Below are positions 54,213 to 64,000 of a stretch of DNA of 64,000 nt, piece after piece. The notes under the pieces were generated by a model. It ran no database searches, was not told the DNA's origin, and saw only the letters and a program-made list of their open reading frames with translations. Source of the DNA: Platynereis dumerilii. Taxonomy: Eukaryota > Annelida > Polychaeta > Phyllodocida > Nereididae. Each line of letters begins with the position of its first letter. Within the stretch, counting starts at the first letter, position 1. The translations under genes and the position numbers were made by a program. Location: the NCBI GenBank assembly GCA_026936325.1, contig JAPTHN010000003.1, positions 103,149,360 to 103,213,359 of the forward strand. The letters run 5' to 3'.

Positions 54213-57200
54213 ATGGACGGAGAAGATGGAGATCGTCCCCAGGACCAAGAACTCGCAAATCGATTGGAAGAAACCAAGAAGCAACGCACAGCCCGCAAGT
54301 CTGCCTTCACACGCCAATTTAATAAGGTGAATCGAGTAATCGCTGAAAGAGATGCAGAAAATGTTAAAACTGAACTCGAACAACTTAAAATTAAATTCAA
54401 AAACTATGAGCAGGCTCACGAGAGTCATCATGAACTGTTAGTAGAAGAAACAGCAATTGAAGGAAGCGATAACCACTTTTTTGAAGTGCAAAATGACTAT
54501 GTTAGTGGGTTGAATGCTGCTCATGAATTTCTTGAGAAAATTTCTTCAGCTGGCAAAGTAGCTGAAGCCAAAGTCGAAGTGAAGGCAAATGACAATTTAA
54601 GCTCTAAAGAAATTATGGGCTTGTTGAACTATCCAAGACTTGAAATTCCCAAGTTTAGTGGTAACCCAATTCATTATTATTCATTTATTGCTATGTTTGA
54701 CGAGGCCGTGAGTTGCTCCAAGGAGAGTGACAAGACAAAGTTAACCCGCCTTTTGCAATTTACTGAGGGCAAAGCCCATGATGCTATCATGTTGTGTGCT
54801 GATATGAGTGACGGCACAGGTTACGAACAAGCTCGTAAAATTTTGTATGAGAGGTATGGTAACATTCACCTCGTAACTCAAAGACTGATAAATGATATGA
54901 GAGATGGAAAGGAGGTTAGAGGGCCTGAAGAACTCGAAGCCTTCTGTGATCAGTTGAGAAATTGTTGTATGACTCTGAAACAAATGGGTAAAATTCAAGA
55001 GGTTCAAAGCCATATGTATATCTCCGATATTGTTGACCGTCTGGAAAAATTCATCCGGAATAAATGGAGAACGAGAGTCTTTGAAGTTAAGAAGAAACAT
55101 GATCGTTATCCTACATTTGAGGAATTTGTTGAATTTGTCGTTGAGATAACTTGGCAAGAAACTGATCCTGTGTATGGTAAAATGCATGGAAAACGATCCA
55201 ACAAAAGGTCTGACGGTAAAAGCTCAGAGGTTAAACATGAAAAAAGGTCTAGTACTTTTTCAACGAATGTTAATCAAGGTTTCAAGAGTTACAAGTGTGT
55301 TTTGTGCAAAGGTGAACATCGCTTGTTTTATTGTCAAAAATTTAAAGATATGAAGCCACCCGAAAGGTTGCGTTTTGTGACTGACAACAAATTGTGCGAG
55401 AATTGTCTCTTCTCTAATCATGCAACCGTTGACTGTCGTAAGTCCAGTGTATGCTCAGTTCCAGGCTGTGGTGCTCGTCACACCAAATTTATTCACGTAG
55501 GTCAACGGGATGCCTCTGGTTCGGAAAATTTAGTAACAAAATCTCAAGTCAAAATTGTTAAAAATGCAAATGTAAATACTACAAGTGATGTTCACATGCC
55601 TGTTGTGCCTGTCAAAGTTAATGGAGATTGTGAAACGTGCTCCATTTTAGATTCTGCCTCTACTAGCAGTTTCTGCACTCGGTCATTAGTTGATTATTTG
55701 AAAGTCAAGGGTAATCCTGTCACTTATTCAATTAGAACATTGAACAAACCAGTCGAAGAGGTTCATTCAGTTTCGGTCAATTTGAATTTGTCATCGCTTG
55801 ATGGTCATCAGAATTTGACTGTCTCTAATGTCTATGTGGTCGAAGAAATCTCGTTCAAATCTTCTTGTCCGATTTCAGATTTTCCTCATCTCAAAGGTAT
55901 TGATTTGGTTGCTGGTGGTCAAACAATTGATCTTCTTCTTGGGCAGGATAATGCTGAAGCTTTGGTACCCCTAGAAGTTCGGAAAGGTAAAAGGGGAGAA
56001 CCATTTGCTTGCAGAACTTTGTTCGGTTGGTGTGTCAATGGTTTGAGTAAATTTGTTGAGCCGACAAGCAAGAATGTTGTCGCAAATTTCATCTCCAGTT
56101 CATTGTCAGCCTCTGTTGATGTGGATAAGTTGTGGCGATTAGAGAATGAAGGAATTACTCGTGAGGAACAGTCTTGGTCGGTTAAAGACAGAGAAGTTAT
56201 TGATTTGTGGGACAAAAGTGTTCGGTTGGTAGACGGTCATTATGAGTTGCCCATTCCGTGGAAACATGATATTCAAATGCCAAATAACATTGCTGTAGCT
56301 TCTTCGAGGCTCAAATCTCTCAAATCTGGTCTATCCAAGAAGGGTCTGTTCACTAGATATGATGATGAAATTCAGAAATTGTTACAGAATGGTTATGCTG
56401 AATCGGTCCCCGATGGTGAGATTCAAAGTGCGGAGAAAGTTTGGTATTTGCCTCACCAGGCTGTGGTTACCGAGAAGAAACCCGACAAGTTACGGGTCGT
56501 CTTCGACTGTGCTTCAAAATATCGTGGAGAGTCGTTGAATAGCATGTGTCTACAAGGTCCTGACTTGAATAATAAGTTGCTCAATGTTCTTCTTCGTTTT
56601 AGGCAGCATCAGTATGCATTTACGGCTGACATCGAGGCGATGTATAATCAGGTCACAATTCCAATCTATGATCGTAATGCTTTGCGGTTTATGTGGGATG
56701 GCGATGGTATCTTGCGACATTATAGGATGACTTCTCATTTGTTCGGAGGTGTTTGGTGCGCTGCTAGTGCTACTTATGCAGTCCGTAGAACATTGTTGGA
56801 TTTCAGTACTAGTGAGGAAGTTGCGAACATGATTCGTAATTCTTTCTATGTAGACGACTGCCTCAAGTCGGTTCAGTACAAGGAAGAAGTCTTACAACTT
56901 TGTGAAGGTGTTACTAAATGTCTAAAAAATGCTGGTTTCCGGTTGACCAAATTTGTCATTAATGATCCTGATTTGCTGCAGTGCATTCCTGAAGAGGAAA
57001 GAGCCAAAGAAGTCCGTGATTTTGATTCTTCAGCTTGTAGTAAAGTCTTAGGAACTAAGTGGGATGTTGTTGAGGACAAGTTCTTTGTGTCTGTTAACGT
57101 TGCTGAAAGTGATCGTATCACAAGAAAGCAAATGCTCAGTACTGTTGCTTCTTGTTTTGATCCGCTAGGCTTAGTCTGTCCAATGATAGTTGCTGGTAAG

Positions 57201-59390
57201 ATATTGTTTCAGGATGCTACGCGACTCAAATATGGTTGGGATGATGATATTCCTTCTGAGATGCTTTCTGATTGGAACAGGTGGATTGTTCAGTTGCAGG
57301 AGTTGGAGAATTTAAGAGTTCCACGTTGTATTAAGCCAAGCTTATTTGACGACGCTGCTGTAGAATTGCATTTCTTTAGCGACGCAGGGATTCGTGCTTA
57401 TGGAGTCTGTTGCTACGTACGTTGTATTAACAAGCATGGTCAAATTCACACATCTCTATTGGTTAGCAAGACTAGAGTAGCTCCAGTCAAGTCAATTACT
57501 ATACCCAGACTAGAATTGCAGGCTGCAGTTCTTGCTGCGCGTATGAGTGATACCTTGCATAGAGAATTGGATATTTGTCTCAATCAGTCTTACTTTTGGG
57601 TTGATAGTGAATTGGTGCTTAAGTACATTGCCAACGAGACCAAGCGCTTTCATGTATTTGTTGGGAATAGAGTGAGTGAAATTCGCCAACTTACCGAAGT
57701 GTCGCAATGGAATCACATCCCAGGAAAAGAAAATCCGGCAGATCTTCTTACGAAGCCATTGCAAAAATTGGATTCTGAAAAGTGGTTTAGTGGTCCGAAG
57801 TTTCTCAAAACTCACAAGAGTGATTGGAATTTGTTAAAAGTCAATTCGAGTTTGTCCGACGGTGATCCGGAAGTCAAAGCGGATGTCAAAATTTGTGCTG
57901 CAGTTTGTGTTGATCCTCGGAAACATCCTGTAGATTCACTTGTTGAACACTTTTCTTCTTGGTATGATGTCAAAAGGTCTGTGGCATGGTTGCTCAGGTT
58001 GAAGGATTATCTCAGAAGACGCGTGAACGTCAAAGGTAGACTGTCTGTTGATGAACTTGAGGTCGCCGAAAATCTAGTACTCCATCATGTCCAGGAGCAG
58101 TCTTTCGCAAAGGAGATTAAAGAATTGTCTCAAGGGAAGTCTCTTCATGTTGGAAGTAGTGTCCGGAATTTGAGTCCATTTCTTGATCAAGATGGTTTGT
58201 TGAAAGTAGGAGGAAGGTTGAATCGTGCAAAGGATGCTCTTTGCAAACAGCCAATTCTTATTCCCCATTCTCATCCTGTTTCGCGCCGCATTGCTTTGTA
58301 TTATCACAATAAAGCACACCTGGGTACCGAGTGGGTGCTTAGTGATTTGAGAAGCAAGTTCTGGATTACGAAAGGCAGGGTCGTTGTCAAAGGTGTATCC
58401 AAGGATTGTGTTATGTGTCGAAAACTTTTCGCACCAGTGTCGGAACAAAAAATGGCAGATTTACCATTTGAACGTCTGGAAGCTTTTAAGTCTCCATTCT
58501 CATATGTAGGCATCGATTGCTTTGGTCCCTTTTTTGTGAGACAAGGTCGTTCGGAGGTCAAGCGCTATGGCTGCGTGTTCTCTTGTCTATCCGTCAGGGC
58601 TATCCATTTGGAAAAATTGTGTAGTCTGGACACGGACAGTTTGTTAAATGCTCTTCGCAGATTTATCTCGCGTCGTGGATTGCCTGAAAAGCTATTCTGT
58701 GATAACGGCACAAATTTAGTTGGAGCAAGTAGAGAGTTGTCGAAATGTCTCAAAGAACTTCGTCATGACAAATTACACGAATTTTGTGTTAAGAATGGTT
58801 TTCAGTGGCATTTCAATCCCCCGCATGCATCCCACATGGGGGGCATTTGGGAACGTCTGATCCGTACGGTTCGTAAGGTCTTTGCTGGTGTTTTCAATGC
58901 TCATTACAGAATGACAGATGAAGTCCTAGAGACAATATTTTGTGAGATTGAGTACATTATCAACAGTAGACCAATTACCAAATTGAGTGATGATCCAAAT
59001 GATGGTGTATCTTTGTGTCCAAATCAGTTGTTGTTGAACAAGTCAGAACAATTCTGTCCTCCATGTGTAACAGATCCAAGTGATGTTTACAGGCGCAGAT
59101 GGAAGTTTGTGCAATATGTTGCAGATCAATTTTGGAGGAAATGGATACAACAATATTTGCCAGAACTCCAACGCCGCAGTAAGTGGCAAGACCCCAAAAG
59201 AAATTTTGTAGTTGGAGATTTAATTTTATTGAAAGATGAAAATACACCAAGGTACTTGTGGCCATTAGGGCTCGTTGTTGAAGTGTACAAAAGTCAAGAC
59301 AATCTAGTGAGGTCAATTAAGGTCAAGACCAAAAGTTCACATTTCGTGAGACCTGTGACGAAAGCTGTACTTTTAGAAGCTTCAAAGTAA
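54213..59390 (+). CDS. BEL/Pao Gag-Pol polyprotein (1725 aa)
   Basis: One uninterrupted frame beginning 11 bp after the left LTR. Parts in order: a Gag-like region with the PRLEIPKFSG motif (about residue 140), two Cys/His zinc-knuckle segments (about 359-415), an aspartic protease region (LDSAST, about 479), reverse transcriptase (RVVFDCASK near 760, YVDD near 878), RNase H (FFSDAG near 1053), integrase with an H2C2 zinc motif (near 1363-1410) and a DDE core (IDCFGP near 1433, CDNGTN near 1495, GGIWERL near 1544), and a C-terminal domain with GDLILLKDENTPR. This order and these motifs are those of the BEL/Pao group. No envelope frame is present. Confidence 0.95.
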   Translation: MDGEDGDRPQDQELANRLEETKKQRTARKSAFTRQFNKVNRVIAERDAENVKTELEQLKIKFKNYEQAHESHHELLVEETAIEGSDNHFFEVQNDYVSGLNAAHEFLEKISSAGKVAEAKVEVKANDNLSSKEIMGLLNYPRLEIPKFSGNPIHYYSFIAMFDEAVSCSKESDKTKLTRLLQFTEGKAHDAIMLCADMSDGTGYEQARKILYERYGNIHLVTQRLINDMRDGKEVRGPEELEAFCDQLRNCCMTLKQMGKIQEVQSHMYISDIVDRLEKFIRNKWRTRVFEVKKKHDRYPTFEEFVEFVVEITWQETDPVYGKMHGKRSNKRSDGKSSEVKHEKRSSTFSTNVNQGFKSYKCVLCKGEHRLFYCQKFKDMKPPERLRFVTDNKLCENCLFSNHATVDCRKSSVCSVPGCGARHTKFIHVGQRDASGSENLVTKSQVKIVKNANVNTTSDVHMPVVPVKVNGDCETCSILDSASTSSFCTRSLVDYLKVKGNPVTYSIRTLNKPVEEVHSVSVNLNLSSLDGHQNLTVSNVYVVEEISFKSSCPISDFPHLKGIDLVAGGQTIDLLLGQDNAEALVPLEVRKGKRGEPFACRTLFGWCVNGLSKFVEPTSKNVVANFISSSLSASVDVDKLWRLENEGITREEQSWSVKDREVIDLWDKSVRLVDGHYELPIPWKHDIQMPNNIAVASSRLKSLKSGLSKKGLFTRYDDEIQKLLQNGYAESVPDGEIQSAEKVWYLPHQAVVTEKKPDKLRVVFDCASKYRGESLNSMCLQGPDLNNKLLNVLLRFRQHQYAFTADIEAMYNQVTIPIYDRNALRFMWDGDGILRHYRMTSHLFGGVWCAASATYAVRRTLLDFSTSEEVANMIRNSFYVDDCLKSVQYKEEVLQLCEGVTKCLKNAGFRLTKFVINDPDLLQCIPEEERAKEVRDFDSSACSKVLGTKWDVVEDKFFVSVNVAESDRITRKQMLSTVASCFDPLGLVCPMIVAGKILFQDATRLKYGWDDDIPSEMLSDWNRWIVQLQELENLRVPRCIKPSLFDDAAVELHFFSDAGIRAYGVCCYVRCINKHGQIHTSLLVSKTRVAPVKSITIPRLELQAAVLAARMSDTLHRELDICLNQSYFWVDSELVLKYIANETKRFHVFVGNRVSEIRQLTEVSQWNHIPGKENPADLLTKPLQKLDSEKWFSGPKFLKTHKSDWNLLKVNSSLSDGDPEVKADVKICAAVCVDPRKHPVDSLVEHFSSWYDVKRSVAWLLRLKDYLRRRVNVKGRLSVDELEVAENLVLHHVQEQSFAKEIKELSQGKSLHVGSSVRNLSPFLDQDGLLKVGGRLNRAKDALCKQPILIPHSHPVSRRIALYYHNKAHLGTEWVLSDLRSKFWITKGRVVVKGVSKDCVMCRKLFAPVSEQKMADLPFERLEAFKSPFSYVGIDCFGPFFVRQGRSEVKRYGCVFSCLSVRAIHLEKLCSLDTDSLLNALRRFISRRGLPEKLFCDNGTNLVGASRELSKCLKELRHDKLHEFCVKNGFQWHFNPPHASHMGGIWERLIRTVRKVFAGVFNAHYRMTDEVLETIFCEIEYIINSRPITKLSDDPNDGVSLCPNQLLLNKSEQFCPPCVTDPSDVYRRRWKFVQYVADQFWRKWIQQYLPELQRRSKWQDPKRNFVVGDLILLKDENTPRYLWPLGLVVEVYKSQDNLVRSIKVKTKSSHFVRPVTKAVLLEASK

Positions 59391-59606
59391 ACTGTTTTTA
59401 ATTTGATTTACAATTTTTGCGTCATTTAAATTTTTTGTCATTTTACTTGTGTTGTAAAATTTTGATATACAATCTTGTTTTATTTTTACTTGTCATGAAT
59501 GATTTGGTTGACAGTTTATGTAATAATTTTGATTTGTCTCATTTATGTTACATACATTACATTCTATTGATTTATTTAAATGTTTCAACATTTCAATGAG
59601 GGGGAG

Positions 59607-60507
59607 TGTTGCAGACCCTGTGTAATCTGCAATTGGTTTCAACTATATTTTTTATGATTTGAGAATTTATTATTGGTAGAGGGCACCACCTCTCAGATTC
59701 TCTGAAAATGAGTACTCTGGTGGCTATTACAAATTTGAGAGACCTATTTCCATGGTCCAGTGACCTCAATCAGCCTAATTAAGGGCCAATCATGTAACAG
59801 CATGAAAATGCATTTTTTGAAGTTTGAAGCTGGTCAGTTTGCCACTTTGAAGCTGTCAGTTGGAGAGGAAACTCCCAACTTTTTATTGTCAACTCATGCT
59901 TAGCTGAGTCAAATTGGTTAGTACATTTTGTTCTACTTATCTTCTTAAAATTATTTATCACTGTAAAATGTAATGGTGTAGGTACAATTTAGGGATTTGG
60001 TAAAATATTTATTGGTATAAAATTTATATATAAAAAAATGTTGTGTCATTATGACATTGTGGTATTTTTAACCACATGTCAAATTAATCTGTGGAAAAGG
60101 TATTATTTATGTTTCAATGAACCTAGTTAGATTTTATGAAGAGTTTCTATTTGGTATTGTGTATTAATTTTGGATGTACAATTTGTAGGTCACATGAAAT
60201 TTGAAGGTTACATGAAATGAACATGAACAGTTACTACATTACAATTGATGACATATGATGGCAATCTGGATGCAACTCTGTTATAGAGAAGCCACATGTT
60301 TGTAAGTGGTTAATTGTATATGAAATATGACATTCTTTTCAATTTATTTATTTTGTGTGAATGTGTGTGATTGTAAATTTTAGTTTCTGATTTTTGTGTT
60401 TTTTGTTTTTGTTTTTAAGATTCACCGTATCGTATCGTATCGTAACATATCTACTAATATGAGTGAATAAAGAGCTTTACTCTCAACTACGGAGTCTGTA
60501 TTCCATA
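59607..60507 (+). repeat. Right LTR of the BEL/Pao element
   Basis: 901 bp, almost identical to the left LTR. Between the coding frame and this LTR lie about 216 bp of T-rich non-coding sequence ending in the purine tract. Confidence 0.93.
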
Positions 60508-60512
60508 ATGTC

Positions 60513-61330
60513 ATTGAAGGTGTTGCTCCAATCTTCACCATTGAAACATACGGTTTTTTTCACCGACTCATAGGGAACTTAGTGACATGTTACCAGTGAT
60601 GTGCATCACTGCAAGGCTGAACATAGGAGAGGTAGCATGTGAGTCAGAAGCAGAGCTGTTGATGTGTCATATATTGTGCCCACTTGGTAATGTTTGTTTG
60701 AGATCTTGTACATCTGCTTCCAACCAATTTATAACAATTATCCTATAACACCTTTGAGTCTGAAACATATATACATGAATATTATATATATATATTCTTT
60801 ATTCTATTAGCAGTTTTGGTAACTATGCAATCTGTCTTGCTAATGTCTCTTTTGTGTAAGATCAGCAACAATCATTCTAATCCTGCATGTTTTACTCATT
60901 ATTACAGTTCTGTAAAACTGAAATTTTTGTCCCCCAAAGCACTTGCAGGCTCAACACTCAGAGAGAAATCAGTGAGGTCATTGGTGAGACTATTACTCAC
61001 AAGAAATTACATGGTATGTATAGGCTCTGAGTCACTGACACATTTATGAGTAATAGAAAGCATTGGCATTAACATGGCAGATATAGGGAATGACATCATT
61101 GACAACCTGAAAGAGCAGTGAATGTAAGCATTATTATTTCGTCTACTGTAACATCAGAATTCATTAGATGGAATATATGTCGCTATGGCAACCATTTGGG
61201 CCCTTTTTTAAATCATCTGTTTTCTTTGAAAACGAAGAGGTATTGTCGTCATTCGATCGTCAGCGTTGGCGTTGTCATCTGCGTTGTCGTTTGCGTTGTC
61301 CTGGTTAAGGTTTGTGTGTTTGTGTTCATT
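60513..61330. other. No recognisable gene
   Basis: AT-rich flank of the LTR element. A short run of GCGTTGTC-type units lies near 61260-61300. Confidence 0.5.
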
Positions 61331-61800
61331 TGTGACCATAGTATTTTCACTTAGAGTTATGAAATTTGGTACAGGTATTGGCCTGTGGGGGTATGGATTG
61401 GGAAGATGATAAGAAATCCAAGATGGTGGCCATTTTGTGGTGGTTATTTTGACACAGCAATCTTTCTTCATTCTTGAATTACCCACTGTGCCCTTAATAT
61501 TTCGCTTAGAGTAATGAAATTTGGTACAGGTATTGGCTTGTGGATTTGGATTGGGAACATATATATGTATATGAATAGACCTTTTATCACCCCTTTAAAC
61601 ACAGTCATCTTTGATTCAAAATATGGCCGATGGCACCACCAGCTCTTTTTTGGATGAATGAACTGATTCACATTTTTTTTGCCATTTCTCCACTTAATAT
61701 TACAGTAGTGTTCCGAAATTTTGTTACAGTAGTGTTCTGAAATTTCGCACACTGACTAGATTTTTTTTCATTCTTTAATTGCCAGGTGGAAAACTTTGAG
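61331..61800. repeat. Dispersed repeat R3, tandem units
   Basis: Units of about 150 bp share TTAGAGTTATGAAATTTGGTA and ACAGGTATTGGC (61352, 61505), with a weaker third unit near 61690-61760. Related sequence lies at 53100-53296, so the LTR element landed within this repeat tract. Confidence 0.65.
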
Positions 61801-62469
61801 GTGTATATTTTTCAATATATTGAGTGCAGACGAATTTGTAAACCTGCAATTACGAACATATACACGAAGTAAGCATTCGAGTAACACGAATTGTAAAAGT
61901 GCAACTATGAACATTGTAACTCTGAACTTCCTAAAATCAACTCAACAAAATAAAGCACATTCAGGAATGTTAGTTATTACACGTACACAGTATACTCGTT
62001 TTTTCATGTCCACAAACTCGTACATGCTCGTTTTTACACCAACACAAATTTGTGTGCAATCAAATAATGGAAGCTATAAACATGAAATGCTTCATGGTTG
62101 CTATGGCATATTTAAAGTGTGGGGACATTGTGTTAGCTATACATGAATACAAAAAAAGAACACTCATTGGTCTGACAGTTGCCCTTTCAAATGACTTTTA
62201 AAATGATCTCTGAATTCTTCAAATTGTATCACCTGTCCTTGACAATAATTAGCTTGATGAGGGATATGATTTCATAAAATTCACAAGAAATTTAGAAAAA
62301 ATTGTTTCCCTGCCAATTCAAGATTCTGTTAGCCAAAATCAGTCAAATTACCAAATCCAACTCAGCTATGAATTTTTTGATCCAATAAACCCCAAAATTC
62401 ATATAATGAGCAGCTTTGTACACTACGTCCCAAAAGTATGTTCACCTCACTTCCTCCAAGAATTCTGCT
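61801..62469. other. No recognisable gene
   Basis: AT-rich sequence. The open frame at 61796-62146 has low-complexity content and no motif. Confidence 0.5.
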
Positions 62470-62820
62470 TGTAGATATATATAGATATATAGATAGATAG
62501 ATATGGTAAATGGCACTAAGTGCAGCCCTCTAAGCCCAGTTCTGGGTGCTCACAAGGGTTGATTGATAAAATGGGAGAGAGAGCTGGAGTTCTCAACATG
62601 TTACACATTTGCTCCACGTGAGGGTCTTTTACTTGCCCAGCATAGACACTGATACAAGGGGCCACCAATTTAAAGTCTCATCCGAACGACTTCTAGCCGG
62701 GATTTTACGCATGAAAGTACACTGAACATTTTGGGTTCCCCACCCGGGGTTCGAACCCATGCAAGCAAAGACCTTCAGCGGAGCAGGCGGATACCGAAGC
62801 CACTTGGCCGCCAAGCTGCT
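62470..62820 (-). mobile_element. tRNA-derived SINE, copy 2
   Basis: Longer copy of the SINE at 1842-2118. On the minus strand, A box TGGCCAAGTGGCTTCGG (about 62796-62812), B box GGTTCGAACCCC (62748-62760), then the body with TGGGCAAGTAAAAGACC and GAGAGAGAGCTGGAG-type pieces, and a tail of ATAG repeats (62475-62505). Confidence 0.85.
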
Positions 62821-63284
62821 GCATCTTCAAGACGGGATGTCTCAGAAGGACAATACCTTTAAAGGTTGACCTCTGGACTTCTGTCTACCCGACAAACATG
62901 ATAATGCTTAATTTGAAATTGTTTGGACGATATTAATTGTCATTTTGGTGTTGACGAATGGACCATGTTCGTAATGACAACGACTTCAAGTGGACATGCC
63001 GCAAATTTTTGGTCTCCACTAAGAGATTGATAGCTAGACCCAAGCCACACTCTGTTATTGGTCAATTGACATTCAGAAAAACCTCAAGCAGACTAATTAG
63101 TCATTCCTGGTGAATGCCTCACTGTGCCTCTATAGACCTTCGAAAAGGGTATAGAATATATTTTGATAAATTTCAAGCAGCTCAATAATGTCTAGAACCA
63201 ATTCATATGGGCATGTTTAAAATGCTACTGCAAAGCTGAAAACAGGCTTCATTAAAAAGTAATGTCATCACAAAAGCGAAAATA
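62821..63284. other. No recognisable feature
   Basis: AT-rich sequence upstream of the last open frame; no splice site could be chosen with confidence. Confidence 0.5.
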
Positions 63285-63671
63285 TTGGCTGCATCCTCTC
63301 GAAACTTAAGTAACACACGTCTCAGGAGACAGTGGATCTCTCCAAATGTGAAATATAAATTTACATTCCCATCAAGTGATGTAATTTCCAGTTTAATAGA
63401 CTTTCATGAATATGCAAAGAAAAACAAGTGTTTCCAAAGCTGTGACGTGGTATATTTCCCAGTAGAAATGGCTGAAAACCAGGGATATGTGTTGGAAAGT
63501 ACCTTTTTTACTGAAAAGGAGGCTAATATTTACTTCATATTTCAAAATTTCAATACCATGGCAAATTCAAACGAAAAGCACTGTATAAAAGTGTTTGGTA
63601 TTGAAAATGAATATTTAATATGCCCAAAAAATGAAACTTTTACCATTTTTAAGGTGGCTCGATACTCGTGA
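63285..63671 (+). CDS. Open frame, possible ADP-ribosyltransferase-like exon
   Basis: A 128-codon frame that begins with TTG, not ATG, so if real it is an internal or last exon whose upstream part I could not find. The translation has ESTFFTEKEANIYF followed about 35 residues later by GIENEYLICP and FTIFKV. In metazoan arginine ADP-ribosyltransferases a Ser-Thr-Ser segment is followed by an E-x-E-[VYF]-L-I-P stretch ending in FKV, and the order and spacing here are similar. I cannot place the first, arginine-containing motif. It may be a real host exon, a decayed copy, or chance. Confidence 0.35.
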   Translation: MAASSRNLSNTRLRRQWISPNVKYKFTFPSSDVISSLIDFHEYAKKNKCFQSCDVVYFPVEMAENQGYVLESTFFTEKEANIYFIFQNFNTMANSNEKHCIKVFGIENEYLICPKNETFTIFKVARYS

Positions 63672-64000
63672 ACTTTCCAAGATAGGATTTCTTAAAAATA
63701 GTTTAAAATGATCCAAAATATAGTTTATAGCAAGGATATATAAACGAAAGTGGTCGTTACCAGCCTTTCTTTCAAAATATTTGAGATTATATAAAAGAAA
63801 GTTAGTCCATGCAAACCTGAAAAACTCAATTTTTTTCTTAATTTTTTAGCTGTGAAGTTTTCCATGCCATTCAGTGGCCATTCATTCTATGTTATTAAAT
63901 GAGGCATGGAATTAAAGAGGACAGTTTTATGGAAAAGCTGATTAAAATTCCAGAAAGATATATTTAGTTTAAAGAACTTTTCTGGGGGTTCGGATCAAAA
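63672..64000. other. No recognisable feature
   Basis: AT-rich sequence to the window end. Confidence 0.5.

Larger units (their letters stand above)
53302..60507 (+). mobile_element. BEL/Pao LTR retrotransposon, looks whole
   Basis: A 7.2 kb element with two 901 bp LTRs, a single long coding frame, a purine tract (GAGGGGGAG) just before the right LTR, and a 5 bp target duplication, ATGTC, on both sides (53297-53301 and 60508-60512). The LTRs start TGTTGCAGACC and end TATTCCATA. By eye I see only about one difference between them, so the insertion is very recent on an evolutionary scale. The domain order in the frame places it in BEL/Pao. I could not identify a convincing primer-binding site. 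Confidence 0.95.

Noticed and set aside
54117-59316. Several minus-strand frames of 60-148 codons opposite the BEL/Pao coding frame
   Set aside because: Antisense shadows of the long polyprotein frame.
61118-61354. Val/Cys-rich frame of 78 codons
   Set aside because: Arises from GCGTTGTC-type simple repeats.

Overview
This is an AT-rich stretch of animal nuclear genome, most likely from a marine invertebrate (a lophotrochozoan or a non-vertebrate deuterostome; I cannot place it closer). Genes are split by GT-AG introns and have TATA boxes and AATAAA signals. Almost everything else is repeat: LINE pieces, tRNA-derived SINEs, many small inverted-repeat DNA elements, minisatellites and one BEL/Pao LTR element. 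No rRNA, functional tRNA, CRISPR array or bacterial gene was found.

Layout. 0-9.3 kb: a degraded Rex1/CR1-like LINE, a SINE, a 0.9 kb TA-flanked inverted-repeat element, a hAT-like MITE, and two facing copies of an unknown repeat. 9.3-29.1 kb: a tandem duplication carrying two paralogous five-exon genes on the minus strand (A, 10832-17215; B, 24244-28996). Each encodes a small secreted protein with three copies of a cysteine module. The two copies carry different transposon insertions, so each serves as the empty-site control for the other. 29.2-37.6 kb: a large inverted-repeat element with a nested perfect hairpin, then a LINE reverse-transcriptase fragment interrupted by a 2.04 kb DNA transposon. 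37.7-46.2 kb: a cluster of a second secreted family, rich in Gly and Tyr, with two apparently intact two-exon genes (37740-38148 and 45762-46185) and two pseudogenes between them, all on the plus strand. 46.2-53.3 kb: old repeats only. 53.3-60.5 kb: a BEL/Pao retrotransposon that looks whole, with two 901 bp LTRs that are almost identical and a 5 bp target duplication. 60.5-64 kb: old tandem repeats, a second copy of the SINE, and an open frame with a faint resemblance to the C-terminal part of ADP-ribosyltransferases.

The most interesting region is the A/B pair. The module repeats three times with the spacing C-x9-C-x7-C-x7to9-C(C). Precursor length, the threefold repeat and the position of Cys and Gly resemble vitelline membrane outer layer protein I (VMO-I), which I offer only as a hypothesis. 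In both genes a minisatellite has grown out of the intron 2/exon 3 junction, so each unit carries a copy of the 3' splice site and the first bases of exon 3. In gene A the nearest extra acceptor is in frame with the real exon. Gene A's 5' leader is also built almost wholly from four 24 bp repeats.
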